Source: an uncultured Croceitalea sp.
Lineage (GTDB): Bacteria > Bacteroidota > Bacteroidia > Flavobacteriales > Flavobacteriaceae
NCBI GenBank assembly: GCA_947503285.1
Contig: CANNDD010000002.1
Location: 496,001-560,000 of the forward strand
Reading direction: 5' to 3'
Length of the DNA stretch: 64,000 bases
This document shows, piece after piece, positions 8,708-18,657 of the stretch. A program made the translations under genes and the position numbers. Positions within the stretch are counted from its first letter, which is position 1; every line of letters starts with the position of its first letter. The notes beneath the pieces are model-generated. The model searched no databases and was not told the DNA's origin. It saw nothing but the letters and a program-made list of their open reading frames with translations.

Positions 8708-11083
8708 TCATTCTTCCCTTAGGGTATCGACAGGATTTTTATTTGCTGCTGAAAGGGTCTGTATACCAACGGTGAATAATGCCAAGGTCATTGCCAAAAA
8801 ACCTGTTAGAAAAAAGACCATCCAATTGATATCGATTCGATAGGCGAAATCTTGAAGCCATCTCTCCATGGCAAACCAACCAATAGGTATTGATATTAAA
8901 GTGGCCAATGCCACCAGCTTTAAAAATGATTTTGAAAACAACCCAACGATATGAAAATCTGAGGCGCCGAGCACCTTTCTTACCCCAATTTCCTTTGAAC
9001 GCTGTGCTACTTTATGTGCGATTAGCCCAAAAAGGCCCATGCAGGCTATAAAGAGTGCTATTAAAGTGAATACATTGAAAATTTTTCCAAATCGCTTTTC
9101 CGATTTATAAAGTTGGGCATAAGACTCATCCATAAACTGATATTCAAAAGGGATGTTGGGTATGTGGGTCTTCATAGTCCGTTCGATATGTGCCAGGGTG
9201 TTATCCAAATCATCCATGGTTACTTTTATCGCAATATTGCTGCTGTAAAAACTTCGCGATTTGGTTCGGTAACCAATGAACATGGGTTCTATGGAAAGCT
9301 GGAAAGGCTGAAAATGAAAATCTTGTATGACACCTATCACCTTTTTTCCGTTGAATATTTTTCCTATGGCGTTGGACCACCCCAAGGCTTTTACGGCAGA
9401 TTCGTTTATTAAGATACTCTCTGTCTGGTCGGTTGGAAATTCTTCCGAGAAATTTCGGCCGGCCACTAATTTCATCTCAAAAAGACTTACGTAATCATCA
9501 TCAATATAATTGCGATAGGCGAACAATTTTTCATTACCCGAGTTACCTTCCCAATCTTCAATAATCGTCTGATCTTCAGTGGTAAGGGGCATATTATTGG
9601 TCAGGGCAACGCGTTGTATCTGGGGGTGCTTTAACAATTCATCTTTTATAACCGCATTTTTATCATAAAAATCTACTTTTTGGTAAGGTATATATACGAT
9701 TTGCCCTTTAGAATACCCCAGTTTTTTATTTTGGATAAAGTCAAGCTGTTGATAGACCACAACACTGGCGATGGCCAGAACAATTGCGGCGGCAAATTGC
9801 CCAACCACTAAGGCATTTCTTAAAAAAGCACCATCTTTACTTTTGAACTTCACGCCTTTTAGTGCCTTGATGGGCGCGATGGCCGAAGCCAAAAATGCAG
9901 GATATAGCCCAGAAATAATGCCAATGCCCAAGGCTACAATGAGCAATAATAGGAACAAGCCGGTCTTACCTGAGAAGCTCGGTGAAATGGCCGATCCGAT
10001 GATATTGTTGAATATAGGTAAAAGCAAAAGGGATAAAAGGGAGGCCAGTACGAAACTGAACAAGGTTACCAATAATGATTCAGAAATAAACTGATTTATA
10101 AGATGCTTTTTCTTGGCGCCTAAAACTTTGCGTACACCAACTTCCTTCGAGCGGCTAGAGGCCCTTGCCGAGGCTAGGTTCATGTAATTGACACCTGCCA
10201 ACAATACTATGATAAGTGCTATGGTGGCAGACAGGTAAATGTATCGAATATCACTTGTCGGGCCTATCTCAAAGTTGATTTGCGAGCGCAAGCGAATATC
10301 TTTAAGGGGTTGCAAATAGTACTCTGCCCTGAATGGAAACTGTTTGTATGCCGGTATGGTGTACACCTTTAAGGCATCCATTTTTTTATTGAACAAGGTA
10401 TAATCATATCCTTTTGGCAAAACTATATAAGCGTAGTAGTTATTGCTTGCCCAAGAATCACTGTTTTGATAATACCTGTAGTTCTTGTATGAAGTGATGT
10501 AATCAAAACTAAAATGCTGGTTGTTCGGCACATCGCTTACGATTCCTTTTACCGTTAAAAGTCCGTCGTTTTCAAGTTGTATCGTTTTTCCTATCGCAGG
10601 GGCATTTCCGAAGTGCTTTTTTGCCATGGATTCGGTAAGTATGACACTTTTGGGATCTTCCAACGCTTTTTCACCGATGCCTTCAATGATATTGTAATCA
10701 AAGACATTGAACAACGCGCTATCGGAAAAAAGACCCCGCGCATAAAAAGTCTTGGTACCAATGCGTATAAGGGTCTCATCAAGCGTGAGGGTAGTGGCCT
10801 CTTCAACCTCGGGAAATTGATTTTTCAACGTCGTTGCCAAGGGTTTGGGCGCAAGGGCAAAACGATCTGTTCCCTTAAACTCATTGCCCTTTTGAATCAT
10901 GGAGACCCGATAGATGCGATCCGCTTTTTCATGTTGACCATCATAGCTTAGTTCGTATTGAATGTAAAGTGCTATCAATATGAAACAGGTAAGACCGACC
11001 GTCATGCCGGCAAGGTTAATGAATGAGAAGAAACGATGCTTTACCAAGCTTCTAAATCCAATCTTGATGTAGGTAGTTATCAT
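8708..11083 (-). CDS. MacB/FtsX-type ABC transporter permease, first gene of its transcription unit
   Basis: 791 residues from ATG at 11083. A longer frame from 11131 would add 16 residues that do not resemble any array member, whereas MITTYIKIGFRSLVKH matches the family start, so the shorter form is chosen. Contact motifs are KEVGVRKVLGAKK and KEIGVRKVLGASD; the tail is NPVDTLREE. It is preceded by a 231-nt spacer containing a sigma-54-like -24 element (11169-11184) and a pair of activator palindromes (11238-11276), so it should head the leftmost transcription unit, followed by the genes at 6267, 3875, 3130, 688 and 1. Confidence 0.92.
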   Translation of the reverse strand: MITTYIKIGFRSLVKHRFFSFINLAGMTVGLTCFILIALYIQYELSYDGQHEKADRIYRVSMIQKGNEFKGTDRFALAPKPLATTLKNQFPEVEEATTLTLDETLIRIGTKTFYARGLFSDSALFNVFDYNIIEGIGEKALEDPKSVILTESMAKKHFGNAPAIGKTIQLENDGLLTVKGIVSDVPNNQHFSFDYITSYKNYRYYQNSDSWASNNYYAYIVLPKGYDYTLFNKKMDALKVYTIPAYKQFPFRAEYYLQPLKDIRLRSQINFEIGPTSDIRYIYLSATIALIIVLLAGVNYMNLASARASSRSKEVGVRKVLGAKKKHLINQFISESLLVTLFSFVLASLLSLLLLPIFNNIIGSAISPSFSGKTGLFLLLLIVALGIGIISGLYPAFLASAIAPIKALKGVKFKSKDGAFLRNALVVGQFAAAIVLAIASVVVYQQLDFIQNKKLGYSKGQIVYIPYQKVDFYDKNAVIKDELLKHPQIQRVALTNNMPLTTEDQTIIEDWEGNSGNEKLFAYRNYIDDDYVSLFEMKLVAGRNFSEEFPTDQTESILINESAVKALGWSNAIGKIFNGKKVIGVIQDFHFQPFQLSIEPMFIGYRTKSRSFYSSNIAIKVTMDDLDNTLAHIERTMKTHIPNIPFEYQFMDESYAQLYKSEKRFGKIFNVFTLIALFIACMGLFGLIAHKVAQRSKEIGVRKVLGASDFHIVGLFSKSFLKLVALATLISIPIGWFAMERWLQDFAYRIDINWMVFFLTGFLAMTLALFTVGIQTLSAANKNPVDTLREE

Positions 11084-11168
11084 GTGTTCCTTAAGTCTTT
11101 TGGCTGGCTGTTTAGCCGTTAGGTAGGGCAAAGGGTCGTTGAAAATGGTATCGCCTACAACTAAAGTG

Positions 11169-11184
11169 GTCGATTTTCATGCCA
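11169..11184 (-). promoter_or_regulatory. Sigma-54-like promoter element, leftmost transcription unit
   Basis: On the minus strand the sequence is TGGCATGAAAATCGAC. It has a perfect TGGCA -24 block, but the -12 block is TCGAC instead of TTGC(A/T), so the usual C of the GC pair is missing. It lies 85 nt upstream of the permease start at 11083 and 54 nt downstream of the tandem palindromes. The same TGGCAT-N5-TCGA(T/C) arrangement recurs at 26093 and 31065, which supports function despite the weak -12. Confidence 0.55.
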
Positions 11185-11237
11185 AAAATATAAGTGTCTA
11201 AAAATTAGATTCTTACAACAAGAAAGGACTCAAAAAG

Positions 11238-11276
11238 TGTAAAATATTTGGACAAATTATGTACAAAATATTGACA
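11238..11276. promoter_or_regulatory. Tandem 17-bp TGT-N11-ACA palindromes, candidate activator (UAS) site
   Basis: Two sites, TGTAAAATATTTGGACA (11238-11254) and TGTACAAAATATTGACA (11260-11276), are separated by 5 bp, so centres are 22 bp apart, about two helical turns. The same pair arrangement occurs at 38018 (next to the sigma-54 activator gene), 31143 and 26162. I infer binding by the NtrC-type regulator encoded at 38374. Confidence 0.65.
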
Positions 11277-11314
11277 CGGTTCCCTTGAAGGTATATTTAT
11301 TTCTTGGTGTTTGG

Positions 11315-13729
11315 TTATTCTATTTTTAAGCTTTTTACAGGGTTGGCCAAAGCTGATTTCAGGGTTCTAGTACTGATGGTCAAAACCGCTATGAGCAGTG
11401 CCAAGACACCAGAAAGGGCGAAGAAATGCCAACTTAAATCAACACGGTTCGCATAGCTCTCAAGCCATTCATTGGCAAACCACCAAGCTATTGGGGTGGC
11501 CATAAAAAAGGCGATAACGACCAGCTTTACAAAATCTTTGGTCAGTAAATACGTTACCGACAGCGTACTGGCCCCGATTACTTTTCGAATACCGATTTCT
11601 TTGGTACGCAGGTTTGTAATTAACATTGACATGGCGAACAACCCAACACAGCTCAAAAGTATGGCAATTATTGAACCGCTGGTGATGAGGGCGGCCAGGG
11701 TTTTTTCCCTTTTAAAGGTCCTATCTACATTTTCATCTAGAAAAGAACCTAAAAATTCGGCATTGGGCTCAATTTTCTTGTAGGTATCCTCAACAAGTGA
11801 AAAAGACTTGGCCATATTTGAAGAAGCTACTTTAACATAGGCATAGTAAAGTACTTCTTCCTTATCCAAGAAAAACGTGAGGGGCTCGATATTTTTTGAA
11901 ATATCTTGAAAGTTGTAATCCTTGACCACCCCGATTATTGGATAACTCAAGCTATCACTAATAGGAAGTCGTGCGGTCAATGGATGGTCTTCGCCAAGTT
12001 CTTTGGCCATACTTTCATTGATGATTACGGATTGGGCGTCACTTTCTCGGGATATATCAAATCCTCGACCTTTTGCAAATTCCAGCCCCAAGGTTTCAGC
12101 ATAATCGTAATCAACCACTAAACTATTGGTACGAACACTTTTACCTTTGTAATCAAAGCCCCAGACACTGGAATATTGGCTGCCGTCCCTTCCCCTTCCG
12201 AGATTGTTATCAGCAGCGGTGACCGCTATAATATCGGGGTTGTTGGTAAGTTTTTCACGAAGTAGTTTAACCACGTCATGGCTATTCTTTTTACCATTTA
12301 ATGGAAAGGAAAGTACCTGCTCTTTATCATAGCCCAAATCTTTATTGCGCATGTAATCAAGCTGACCATTAAGTACGAATGTACCACTGATCAAAAGAAT
12401 CGCAATACCGAACTGTAATACGATAAGGGCATCGCGCAAATGGTTTTTGCCAGAGGAGGCCAATTTGCCTTTTAAGGATTGGATGGTGGATAAACGACTT
12501 AAGAGCAGCGCGGGGTACCCACCTACGATAAGTGATAAGACCAAGATGAAAAATAGTGCGGTAAGCAGCAATTGGGGCGACATTAAAACAGCAAATGTGG
12601 CACTTGTTCCGAATAAGGTTTGAAAAGTATCTTTTAGCAATAAACTCAATATTATTCCCAAACCCAATGAAATACTAAAGACGATAAGGCTTTCTCCCCA
12701 AAACTGCAAAAACAGCTGACGTTTTTCTGCCCCGAGCGTTTTACGCATGCCAATTTCCCTAAGCCGTTGTGAGCTTTTGGCGAGGCTCATATTGACAAAA
12801 TTGACACAGGCAATGAACAAAATAAGTAAGGCTACCCCTAAAACGAGATACACTTTGGCCCTACTAATTTCAAGGTAACCTTTTCCATAACTGGCAAAGC
12901 GCATATCCTTTATAGGTAAAAGCCCCAGTTGGGCAAAATCACCGTTTGCATTGGGAAGCGCCCCATCGCGTTTTAAGCTTTCAATGGCCCCTTCATAATG
13001 CTGATTGGTAAAGCCCCGACTGTTTTCTTCGAACATTTCTGATGTGACCTGTTCTTGCAACTGAACAAAGACCTCATGATATTGGGCATTCCAAAGTTCT
13101 TTGGTTTCCTCATATTCGGGATTCTTCTTAAAAGGTAGGGCGATATCATAGCTAATGGAACTTTGGTCGGGCTCGTCAGCAGAAACCGCTTTTACCGTAA
13201 AAGGTATATTTTCGCCATTGATTAAAACGGTAAGGGTTTTTTCGATGGGGTCAGTATCACCGAACAATTTTGTCGCGGTACTTTCAGTAATCACGACTGA
13301 GGAGATTTCTTCAAGGGAATTTTGCCGCTTCCCTTTTACCATCGGAAAACTGAACATCTCGAAAAAATCGGCATCGACATAGATAGCATCCAGACCGAGC
13401 TCTTTTTCTTTATAGATGGTCAAGGCTTCCTCTTCGAGAAACCGGGTTATTTTGTCCACCCCTGGAACTTCTGATTTTAAGGCTTCGGCAAAGGGTGTGG
13501 GCTGACTGGTGCCAACCTCCGTTCCTTTTGGGATTTGCCAGGTTATATGGGCCTGATAAAGCCGTTCACCATTGGTATGGAATTTGTCAAAAGAAAGTTG
13601 ATGTAGGGAATCCATGGTTAGTAGGGTGGCTACACCAAAGGCCACGGATAGTCCTAAAATTCCGATTATGGTAAAAAGTCTATTTTTCCAGAGATTTCGT
13701 AAGGCGACTTTCAAATAGTTCTTGATCAT
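11315..13729 (-). CDS. MacB/FtsX-type ABC transporter permease, last gene of the six-permease unit
   Basis: 804 residues. Starts MIKNYLKVALRNLWKNR, and the first helix is unusually Thr/Ser-rich. Contact motifs are REIGMRKTLGAEK and KEIGIRKVIGAST; the tail is NPVKSLKIE, the most deviant end in the array. The second periplasmic domain holds the conserved phrase VIINESMAKELG. It is 13 nt downstream of the permease at 13743. The following 231-nt spacer carries a new promoter and palindrome pair, so this gene probably ends the transcription unit that begins at 26062. Inner-membrane location is clear; substrate is unknown. Confidence 0.93.
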   Translation of the reverse strand: MIKNYLKVALRNLWKNRLFTIIGILGLSVAFGVATLLTMDSLHQLSFDKFHTNGERLYQAHITWQIPKGTEVGTSQPTPFAEALKSEVPGVDKITRFLEEEALTIYKEKELGLDAIYVDADFFEMFSFPMVKGKRQNSLEEISSVVITESTATKLFGDTDPIEKTLTVLINGENIPFTVKAVSADEPDQSSISYDIALPFKKNPEYEETKELWNAQYHEVFVQLQEQVTSEMFEENSRGFTNQHYEGAIESLKRDGALPNANGDFAQLGLLPIKDMRFASYGKGYLEISRAKVYLVLGVALLILFIACVNFVNMSLAKSSQRLREIGMRKTLGAEKRQLFLQFWGESLIVFSISLGLGIILSLLLKDTFQTLFGTSATFAVLMSPQLLLTALFFILVLSLIVGGYPALLLSRLSTIQSLKGKLASSGKNHLRDALIVLQFGIAILLISGTFVLNGQLDYMRNKDLGYDKEQVLSFPLNGKKNSHDVVKLLREKLTNNPDIIAVTAADNNLGRGRDGSQYSSVWGFDYKGKSVRTNSLVVDYDYAETLGLEFAKGRGFDISRESDAQSVIINESMAKELGEDHPLTARLPISDSLSYPIIGVVKDYNFQDISKNIEPLTFFLDKEEVLYYAYVKVASSNMAKSFSLVEDTYKKIEPNAEFLGSFLDENVDRTFKREKTLAALITSGSIIAILLSCVGLFAMSMLITNLRTKEIGIRKVIGASTLSVTYLLTKDFVKLVVIAFFMATPIAWWFANEWLESYANRVDLSWHFFALSGVLALLIAVLTISTRTLKSALANPVKSLKIE

Positions 13730-13742
13730 GGGTGTATACTTT

Positions 13743-16148
13743 TTATTCTTCTCTTAATGCTTTTATAGGGTTGGCCGTAGCCGCTTTTACGGATTGAAAA
13801 CTACAGGTAGTTATGGCAATGAAAAAAGTGCCCAGACCACCCAAGAGAAACATCCATACCGAAGGTTGAATGCGGTAGGTGAAATTTGTTAACCATTCAC
13901 CCATAAAGAAATACACCACCGGTGATGCGATTATGAAAGAAAGCATAACCAATTTGACATATTCTTTTGAGAAAAGGAATATGTTCTCTTGTAGCGAGGC
14001 ACCTAAAACTTTTCGAATTCCAATTTCCTTTCTTTTCTGTGAAACGATGAATGACATTAAGCCAAAAAGACCAAGACAACCAATCAAGATGGAAAGTATC
14101 GAAAAAGTCGTAAACCCCTTGAAGATCAAATTCTCTACCGTGTATTCCTTGGCGATGGCATCATCTAAAAACTGGACCTTATAAATCGCATCCGTATAGG
14201 AGTCTTCCCAAGCATCCTGTACTTTGTCTAGCGCATCGTATGTTGGCCCACTGGTCTTTATAAAGGCATTGCTTTGATAGTACGTCCAGTTCAAGATGAT
14301 ACAGGGTGAAATATCGTATTGCAATGGGTTATTATGAAAATCTTTTATCACTCCTACTATCGATGCCTGACCCTCATTGATCTGAATTTTCTTTCCAATG
14401 GCCTCAATAGGGCTCCAGCCGTATGACTTTAAAAAGGTCTCATTGACTATGAACTCATCGAACGCCTCTTTGTTTGAGATAAAATTGCGGCCAGCGAGCA
14501 ATTCAAGATTAAAAAAATCAAGATAATTGACATCCCCAATTTTCATTTCAGCATTCAATGACTCTTCTGGGGGTTGTTCTGGCAACCTATAATTGGTGCC
14601 CAACTGAATTCCATTTACCGCCATTGGTGGCCCTGATCCAAACGAAACCTTTGAAACCCCAGATTCAGCTACGAGCTTCTCTTTATAGACAACTGCTTTT
14701 TCTTGATTTGGCGAAGATGTTATGACCACGGCCTCGCTCTGAAAGCCCAATTCACTGTTTTTAAAATGATTCATTTGAAAAGCCAGAATGATTGCGGCAA
14801 TCACAAACAGCTGCACAATTACGAACTGAAAGGTGACCAATGCTTTTCTCAAGCTGATTTTAGCACCTTTTGTAGTATTGAATTTCGTATTCAATGCCTG
14901 AATGGGCTTAAATGCCGATAAGACTATCGCTGGGTATATGGCGGCTAAGACTATTGCGAGCACAACGGCGGTTAGCAGGTATAAGAAATGTTTGTATTGA
15001 AATTTTAAATGAAGCGTGATTACCGACAGATTCTGGTTTAAAAATTCAATCAAACCTTGAATTACAAAAAGCGACAGTATCGCGGCAACCAAGATCACAA
15101 AACCGTTCTCAAAAACAAATCGCGCGATGAGGTGTAATCGATTACCGCCCATAACTTTTCGAATACCTACTTCTTTGGCCCTCGAATGTGATTGGGCAGT
15201 CACTAGGTTTACAAAATTGATTAAGGCAATCAGCAGTATGAATAACGAGATGAACGCTGCGATGGTCAATATGTTCTTAGGCATAATGTAACCGCCAGGA
15301 CTACCACCGTAAAGGGTCTCGTTATGAATTTCATCCAAAGGTTGTAGGTGGTATGAAATACGCCTGTCATCTTCAGCGTTCAAGTATTTTTTCTTCCAAG
15401 ATTCAATTTTTGATTCAAGCGGTGTTTTTTGGGCTACATCGTTTAAAACCAAATACGTGGTTCCCTGATAATTCCCTGACCAATTTGCGGAAAAATACGG
15501 ATTATTGACCTTGAAAAACTCATAGGGGATCAGCATATTGTATTGATGGTCGGTATTCCCTTTCGGGTTTTCAATTACCCCAGTTACCGTCAGGGGATCT
15601 TTACTTTGTAATAATATGGTCTTACCTAGGGCATCTTGATAATTTTTAGATGAAAGACCAAAGTAGCGTTGCGCTAGTTTTTCTGTCAGCACCACAGAGG
15701 CCATATCCTTTAATGCCGTATTCCGGTCTCCCGCGAGCCATTCCATATCAAACACTTTCGGATATTGGGCATCAACAAAAAGCACACTTGGTTCTTCGAA
15801 TAAGTTCTTGTTGTTGAGCGGATCCCCAATTTTAAAAATCCGACTTACAGGTCCTGAAATTTGGGTGATGGTCTTAATTTCTGGAAAATCGGTTCGAAGG
15901 GCCTCTGCCAATGGATACGCCGTAGTATTCCAATAGAGGGTTTCATTGGGCAATTTATTGTGTTGGACCACGCGGTATGTGGTATCCGATTTTTCGTGAA
16001 AGGCATCAAATGTCGATTCGTATTGTACAAAAATCAAAATAACGATACAAACACTGAAACCAAGGGTAAGCCCCAAGATATTTATAAAAGAACTTGAACT
16101 GTTTTTTATCAAGTTGCGCCAGGCAATTTTCAAATAGTTTTTAAACAT
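13743..16148 (-). CDS. MacB/FtsX-type ABC transporter permease, double-length
   Basis: 801 residues. Starts MFKNYLKIAWRNLIKNS. Contact motifs are KEVGIRKVMGGNR (with GG in place of GA/GS) and KEIGIRKVLGASL; the tail is NPIKALREE. The periplasmic half shows ASVVLTEKLAQRYFG and the usual VTGVIENPKGNTDH beta-strand phrase that marks the MacB core domain. Gaps of 17 nt upstream and 13 nt downstream mean it is surely co-transcribed with both neighbours. No frameshift or truncation is seen. Confidence 0.93.
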   Translation of the reverse strand: MFKNYLKIAWRNLIKNSSSSFINILGLTLGFSVCIVILIFVQYESTFDAFHEKSDTTYRVVQHNKLPNETLYWNTTAYPLAEALRTDFPEIKTITQISGPVSRIFKIGDPLNNKNLFEEPSVLFVDAQYPKVFDMEWLAGDRNTALKDMASVVLTEKLAQRYFGLSSKNYQDALGKTILLQSKDPLTVTGVIENPKGNTDHQYNMLIPYEFFKVNNPYFSANWSGNYQGTTYLVLNDVAQKTPLESKIESWKKKYLNAEDDRRISYHLQPLDEIHNETLYGGSPGGYIMPKNILTIAAFISLFILLIALINFVNLVTAQSHSRAKEVGIRKVMGGNRLHLIARFVFENGFVILVAAILSLFVIQGLIEFLNQNLSVITLHLKFQYKHFLYLLTAVVLAIVLAAIYPAIVLSAFKPIQALNTKFNTTKGAKISLRKALVTFQFVIVQLFVIAAIILAFQMNHFKNSELGFQSEAVVITSSPNQEKAVVYKEKLVAESGVSKVSFGSGPPMAVNGIQLGTNYRLPEQPPEESLNAEMKIGDVNYLDFFNLELLAGRNFISNKEAFDEFIVNETFLKSYGWSPIEAIGKKIQINEGQASIVGVIKDFHNNPLQYDISPCIILNWTYYQSNAFIKTSGPTYDALDKVQDAWEDSYTDAIYKVQFLDDAIAKEYTVENLIFKGFTTFSILSILIGCLGLFGLMSFIVSQKRKEIGIRKVLGASLQENIFLFSKEYVKLVMLSFIIASPVVYFFMGEWLTNFTYRIQPSVWMFLLGGLGTFFIAITTCSFQSVKAATANPIKALREE

Positions 16149-16165
16149 AATGGTTCTTTTTTTGA

Positions 16166-18601
16166 TTATTCTGACCGAAGGCTTTTTACTGGGTTGACAT
16201 TTGCTTTAGCAATGGTTTTAATACTCATAATAAAAAGTGCGATCAAACACATTAAAAATCCACTAACGATAAAGACCCACCAGCTTAAATCGGTCTTAAA
16301 GGCAAATTTTTCTAACCATTTTTGAAGGCTATACCATGCTAATGGAATGGCAATAATGAATGCAACACCAACTAATTTCATAAAGTCTTTACAAAGTAAT
16401 ATGTTAAGTTGAACGATAGAGGCACCAAGTACCTTGCGAATACCTATTTCGCGCGTTCTTCTTTCCGTTGTATACACCACGAGACCTAAAAGCCCCAAAC
16501 AACCAATAAGTATTGACAATCCTGTGGCCCATGCCAATAGTATGGAAGTCTTTCTTTCCTGAGTATAAAATTGGCTTATGGTCTCATCCATAAAATTCAC
16601 CTCTAAAGGCTCATTCGGGTAAACTAAGGCCCATTGTTCATCTATCTTATCTAAAGTTTTCTTTAAATCCTTAATATTACCATTAAGGGACAGGTGTAGG
16701 GTATTGAATTGGGCATAAAAATTTCGATTACTATCCCCTGTTAAAACCATTGGGTCAATGGTCGATTTTAAAGACCGTTGATGAAAATCTTTCATAACAC
16801 CTACTACGGGTATTTTTCGATTATCAACATTTATTATTTCGCCCAAAACTTCTTCTGGACTCTCAAAACCCAATGATTTCATACCAGCTTCATTAATAAC
16901 AAATTCAGATATGGTATCGTTAAGGCGGTCCCTACCTGCTAAAAGTTGAATATCATACACCTTCCGATAGTTTAAATCACCATAGAGTTGTTGCAATATG
17001 GTATTGATTTTAATACCTTCTTTAAAATAAACGGCCGTCATCATATTGAAATTTTTTGAGGCCGGGGGGTTGCCTGCAAGGGAGACTTTGGTGATTTCCG
17101 GTATCTTATTCAGTTCTTTAGCCAAGGTTTGCCGTTTTATCAAGTCATCATCATGCCATGCCCTAATATATATATTGGAAGCTGTTTTAAAACCCATTTC
17201 TTGTGACATCATGTAATTCAACTGTTTGCCCACGACGAGCATTGCGATAATGAAAACCTGGGCAATGACGAATTGAAACACGGTTAAGTATTGTCTAAGC
17301 TTGGGTTTATCTCTTCGATGATCAAGTTGACTGTTCAATACCTTTAAGGGACTAAAATTGGAAAGTACCAAAGCAGGATAGAACCCTGCCAAAAGACTGA
17401 TGAGAATCAACAATGATATGGTACCCAAAATGACTATCGGATTTTGAAACAAAACAAAATCAACACCCTGCGGTAGAAAATCCGCAAAGATCTGAAGCAA
17501 CCAAAACGAAAAGAGAATAGCAAGTATAGCAGCCGTAAAAGTCAAGAGTGCCGTTTCGGTCATAAACTGAAACACCAATTGCTTTTTTAAACCACCTAAG
17601 GTTTTTCTTATACCAATTTCCTTACCTCGTTGAGTTGCTTGAGCAGTGCTTAAGTTGATAAAATTGATACATGCCAATAGTAGTAAAAATAGGGCTATAA
17701 GCCCTAGGGTCAAGAGTACGCCCTTATCTGCAACATAGTTGGTGTAATCAAAGATGCCATTGGTTTTGTTAAAATGTATATGGGCCAAGGGTTCAAGGTG
17801 GAAAATTCGGGTTTCCTCCCTTTTTTTAGAATCAGCACTGGCAAATTCGGTAGAAATATTTTCTAATTGAAGGTTTATTTTGGATAAATCGTAACCTGGT
17901 AAAACCCTAACGAATAATTGTGTCGATGAGTTGGCCCCGTCCCATTCGTGGCTAAATACCCTGTCTTTTAAATGGGTGTTTCGTGCAGTCTCTTTTGAAA
18001 TAAATTCTTTAAAATAAAGGTCGGTTCGTTGTTGTAAATCGGCAACAATACCGGTTACTTTTGCCGGTATGCCGTCGTATACCAAGCTTTTGCCAATTAC
18101 ATCTTCTATGGGTACTTTAGGAAAATAAGTTCGGGCCGTAGATTCAGAGAGTATAACGGTATTCGGTTCGTTCAAGGTCAATGGCGACCCTAAAAGCCAT
18201 TCGTAATTAAAGATCTTAAAATAGGAAGGGGTGGCCAATATCGCTTGCTGCCTATCTCTAAAGAAGCGGTCTTCTTCAGCAATAGCTACTCGAGAGAAGT
18301 ATTGCGTGGAAAACGAGCTTACCACTTCAAAACCGATTTTATGCCCTTCAAGGTACGGGCCTAGGGGTTGTGCTACACCTCTATTGTAAAACGTAGCCTT
18401 TGGTGATTTGAATTCACTGGTTATCCTATAAATGTCGCTACCGTTTTTATGAAAAGTATCAAAAGAGAAATCATAATAAACTATTAACCCGATTACAAAT
18501 GAGGCACTAAGACCGATGGTAAGACTTAAGACCTTAATGAGTGAAAACGTCTTATTTTTCGAGATACTCCTAAAAGCTACTTTCAAATAGTTTTTAAACA
18601 T
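16166..18601 (-). CDS. MacB/FtsX-type ABC transporter permease, downstream of an internal terminator
   Basis: 811 residues, the longest complete member. Starts MFKNYLKVAFRSISKNK. Contact motifs are KEIGIRKTLGGLK and REIGIRKVLGASI; the tail is NPVKSLRSE. Compared with neighbours its first periplasmic domain is rich in aromatic and basic residues. The 56-nt spacer upstream contains a hairpin followed by a T-run (18614-18645), so expression of this gene and those further down may be lower than that of the permeases above it. Helix and domain order is unchanged from the rest of the array. Confidence 0.93.
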   Translation of the reverse strand: MFKNYLKVAFRSISKNKTFSLIKVLSLTIGLSASFVIGLIVYYDFSFDTFHKNGSDIYRITSEFKSPKATFYNRGVAQPLGPYLEGHKIGFEVVSSFSTQYFSRVAIAEEDRFFRDRQQAILATPSYFKIFNYEWLLGSPLTLNEPNTVILSESTARTYFPKVPIEDVIGKSLVYDGIPAKVTGIVADLQQRTDLYFKEFISKETARNTHLKDRVFSHEWDGANSSTQLFVRVLPGYDLSKINLQLENISTEFASADSKKREETRIFHLEPLAHIHFNKTNGIFDYTNYVADKGVLLTLGLIALFLLLLACINFINLSTAQATQRGKEIGIRKTLGGLKKQLVFQFMTETALLTFTAAILAILFSFWLLQIFADFLPQGVDFVLFQNPIVILGTISLLILISLLAGFYPALVLSNFSPLKVLNSQLDHRRDKPKLRQYLTVFQFVIAQVFIIAMLVVGKQLNYMMSQEMGFKTASNIYIRAWHDDDLIKRQTLAKELNKIPEITKVSLAGNPPASKNFNMMTAVYFKEGIKINTILQQLYGDLNYRKVYDIQLLAGRDRLNDTISEFVINEAGMKSLGFESPEEVLGEIINVDNRKIPVVGVMKDFHQRSLKSTIDPMVLTGDSNRNFYAQFNTLHLSLNGNIKDLKKTLDKIDEQWALVYPNEPLEVNFMDETISQFYTQERKTSILLAWATGLSILIGCLGLLGLVVYTTERRTREIGIRKVLGASIVQLNILLCKDFMKLVGVAFIIAIPLAWYSLQKWLEKFAFKTDLSWWVFIVSGFLMCLIALFIMSIKTIAKANVNPVKSLRSE

Positions 18602-18613
18602 GGTCGAACGATT

Positions 18614-18645
18614 AAAAAAGCCTTTGGGCCTTTTCGGCCTAAAAG
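18614..18645 (-). terminator. Rho-independent terminator or attenuator inside the permease array
   Basis: Read on the minus strand, arms GCTTTTAGGCC and GGCCCAAAGGC pair over 10 of 11 positions (one G-U pair, one mismatch) around a GAAAA loop, followed directly by TTTTTT. It lies 13 nt before the start codon of the next permease, so it would cut or reduce transcription within the six-permease unit. Confidence 0.65.
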
Positions 18646-18657
18646 CAATAGGATTGG

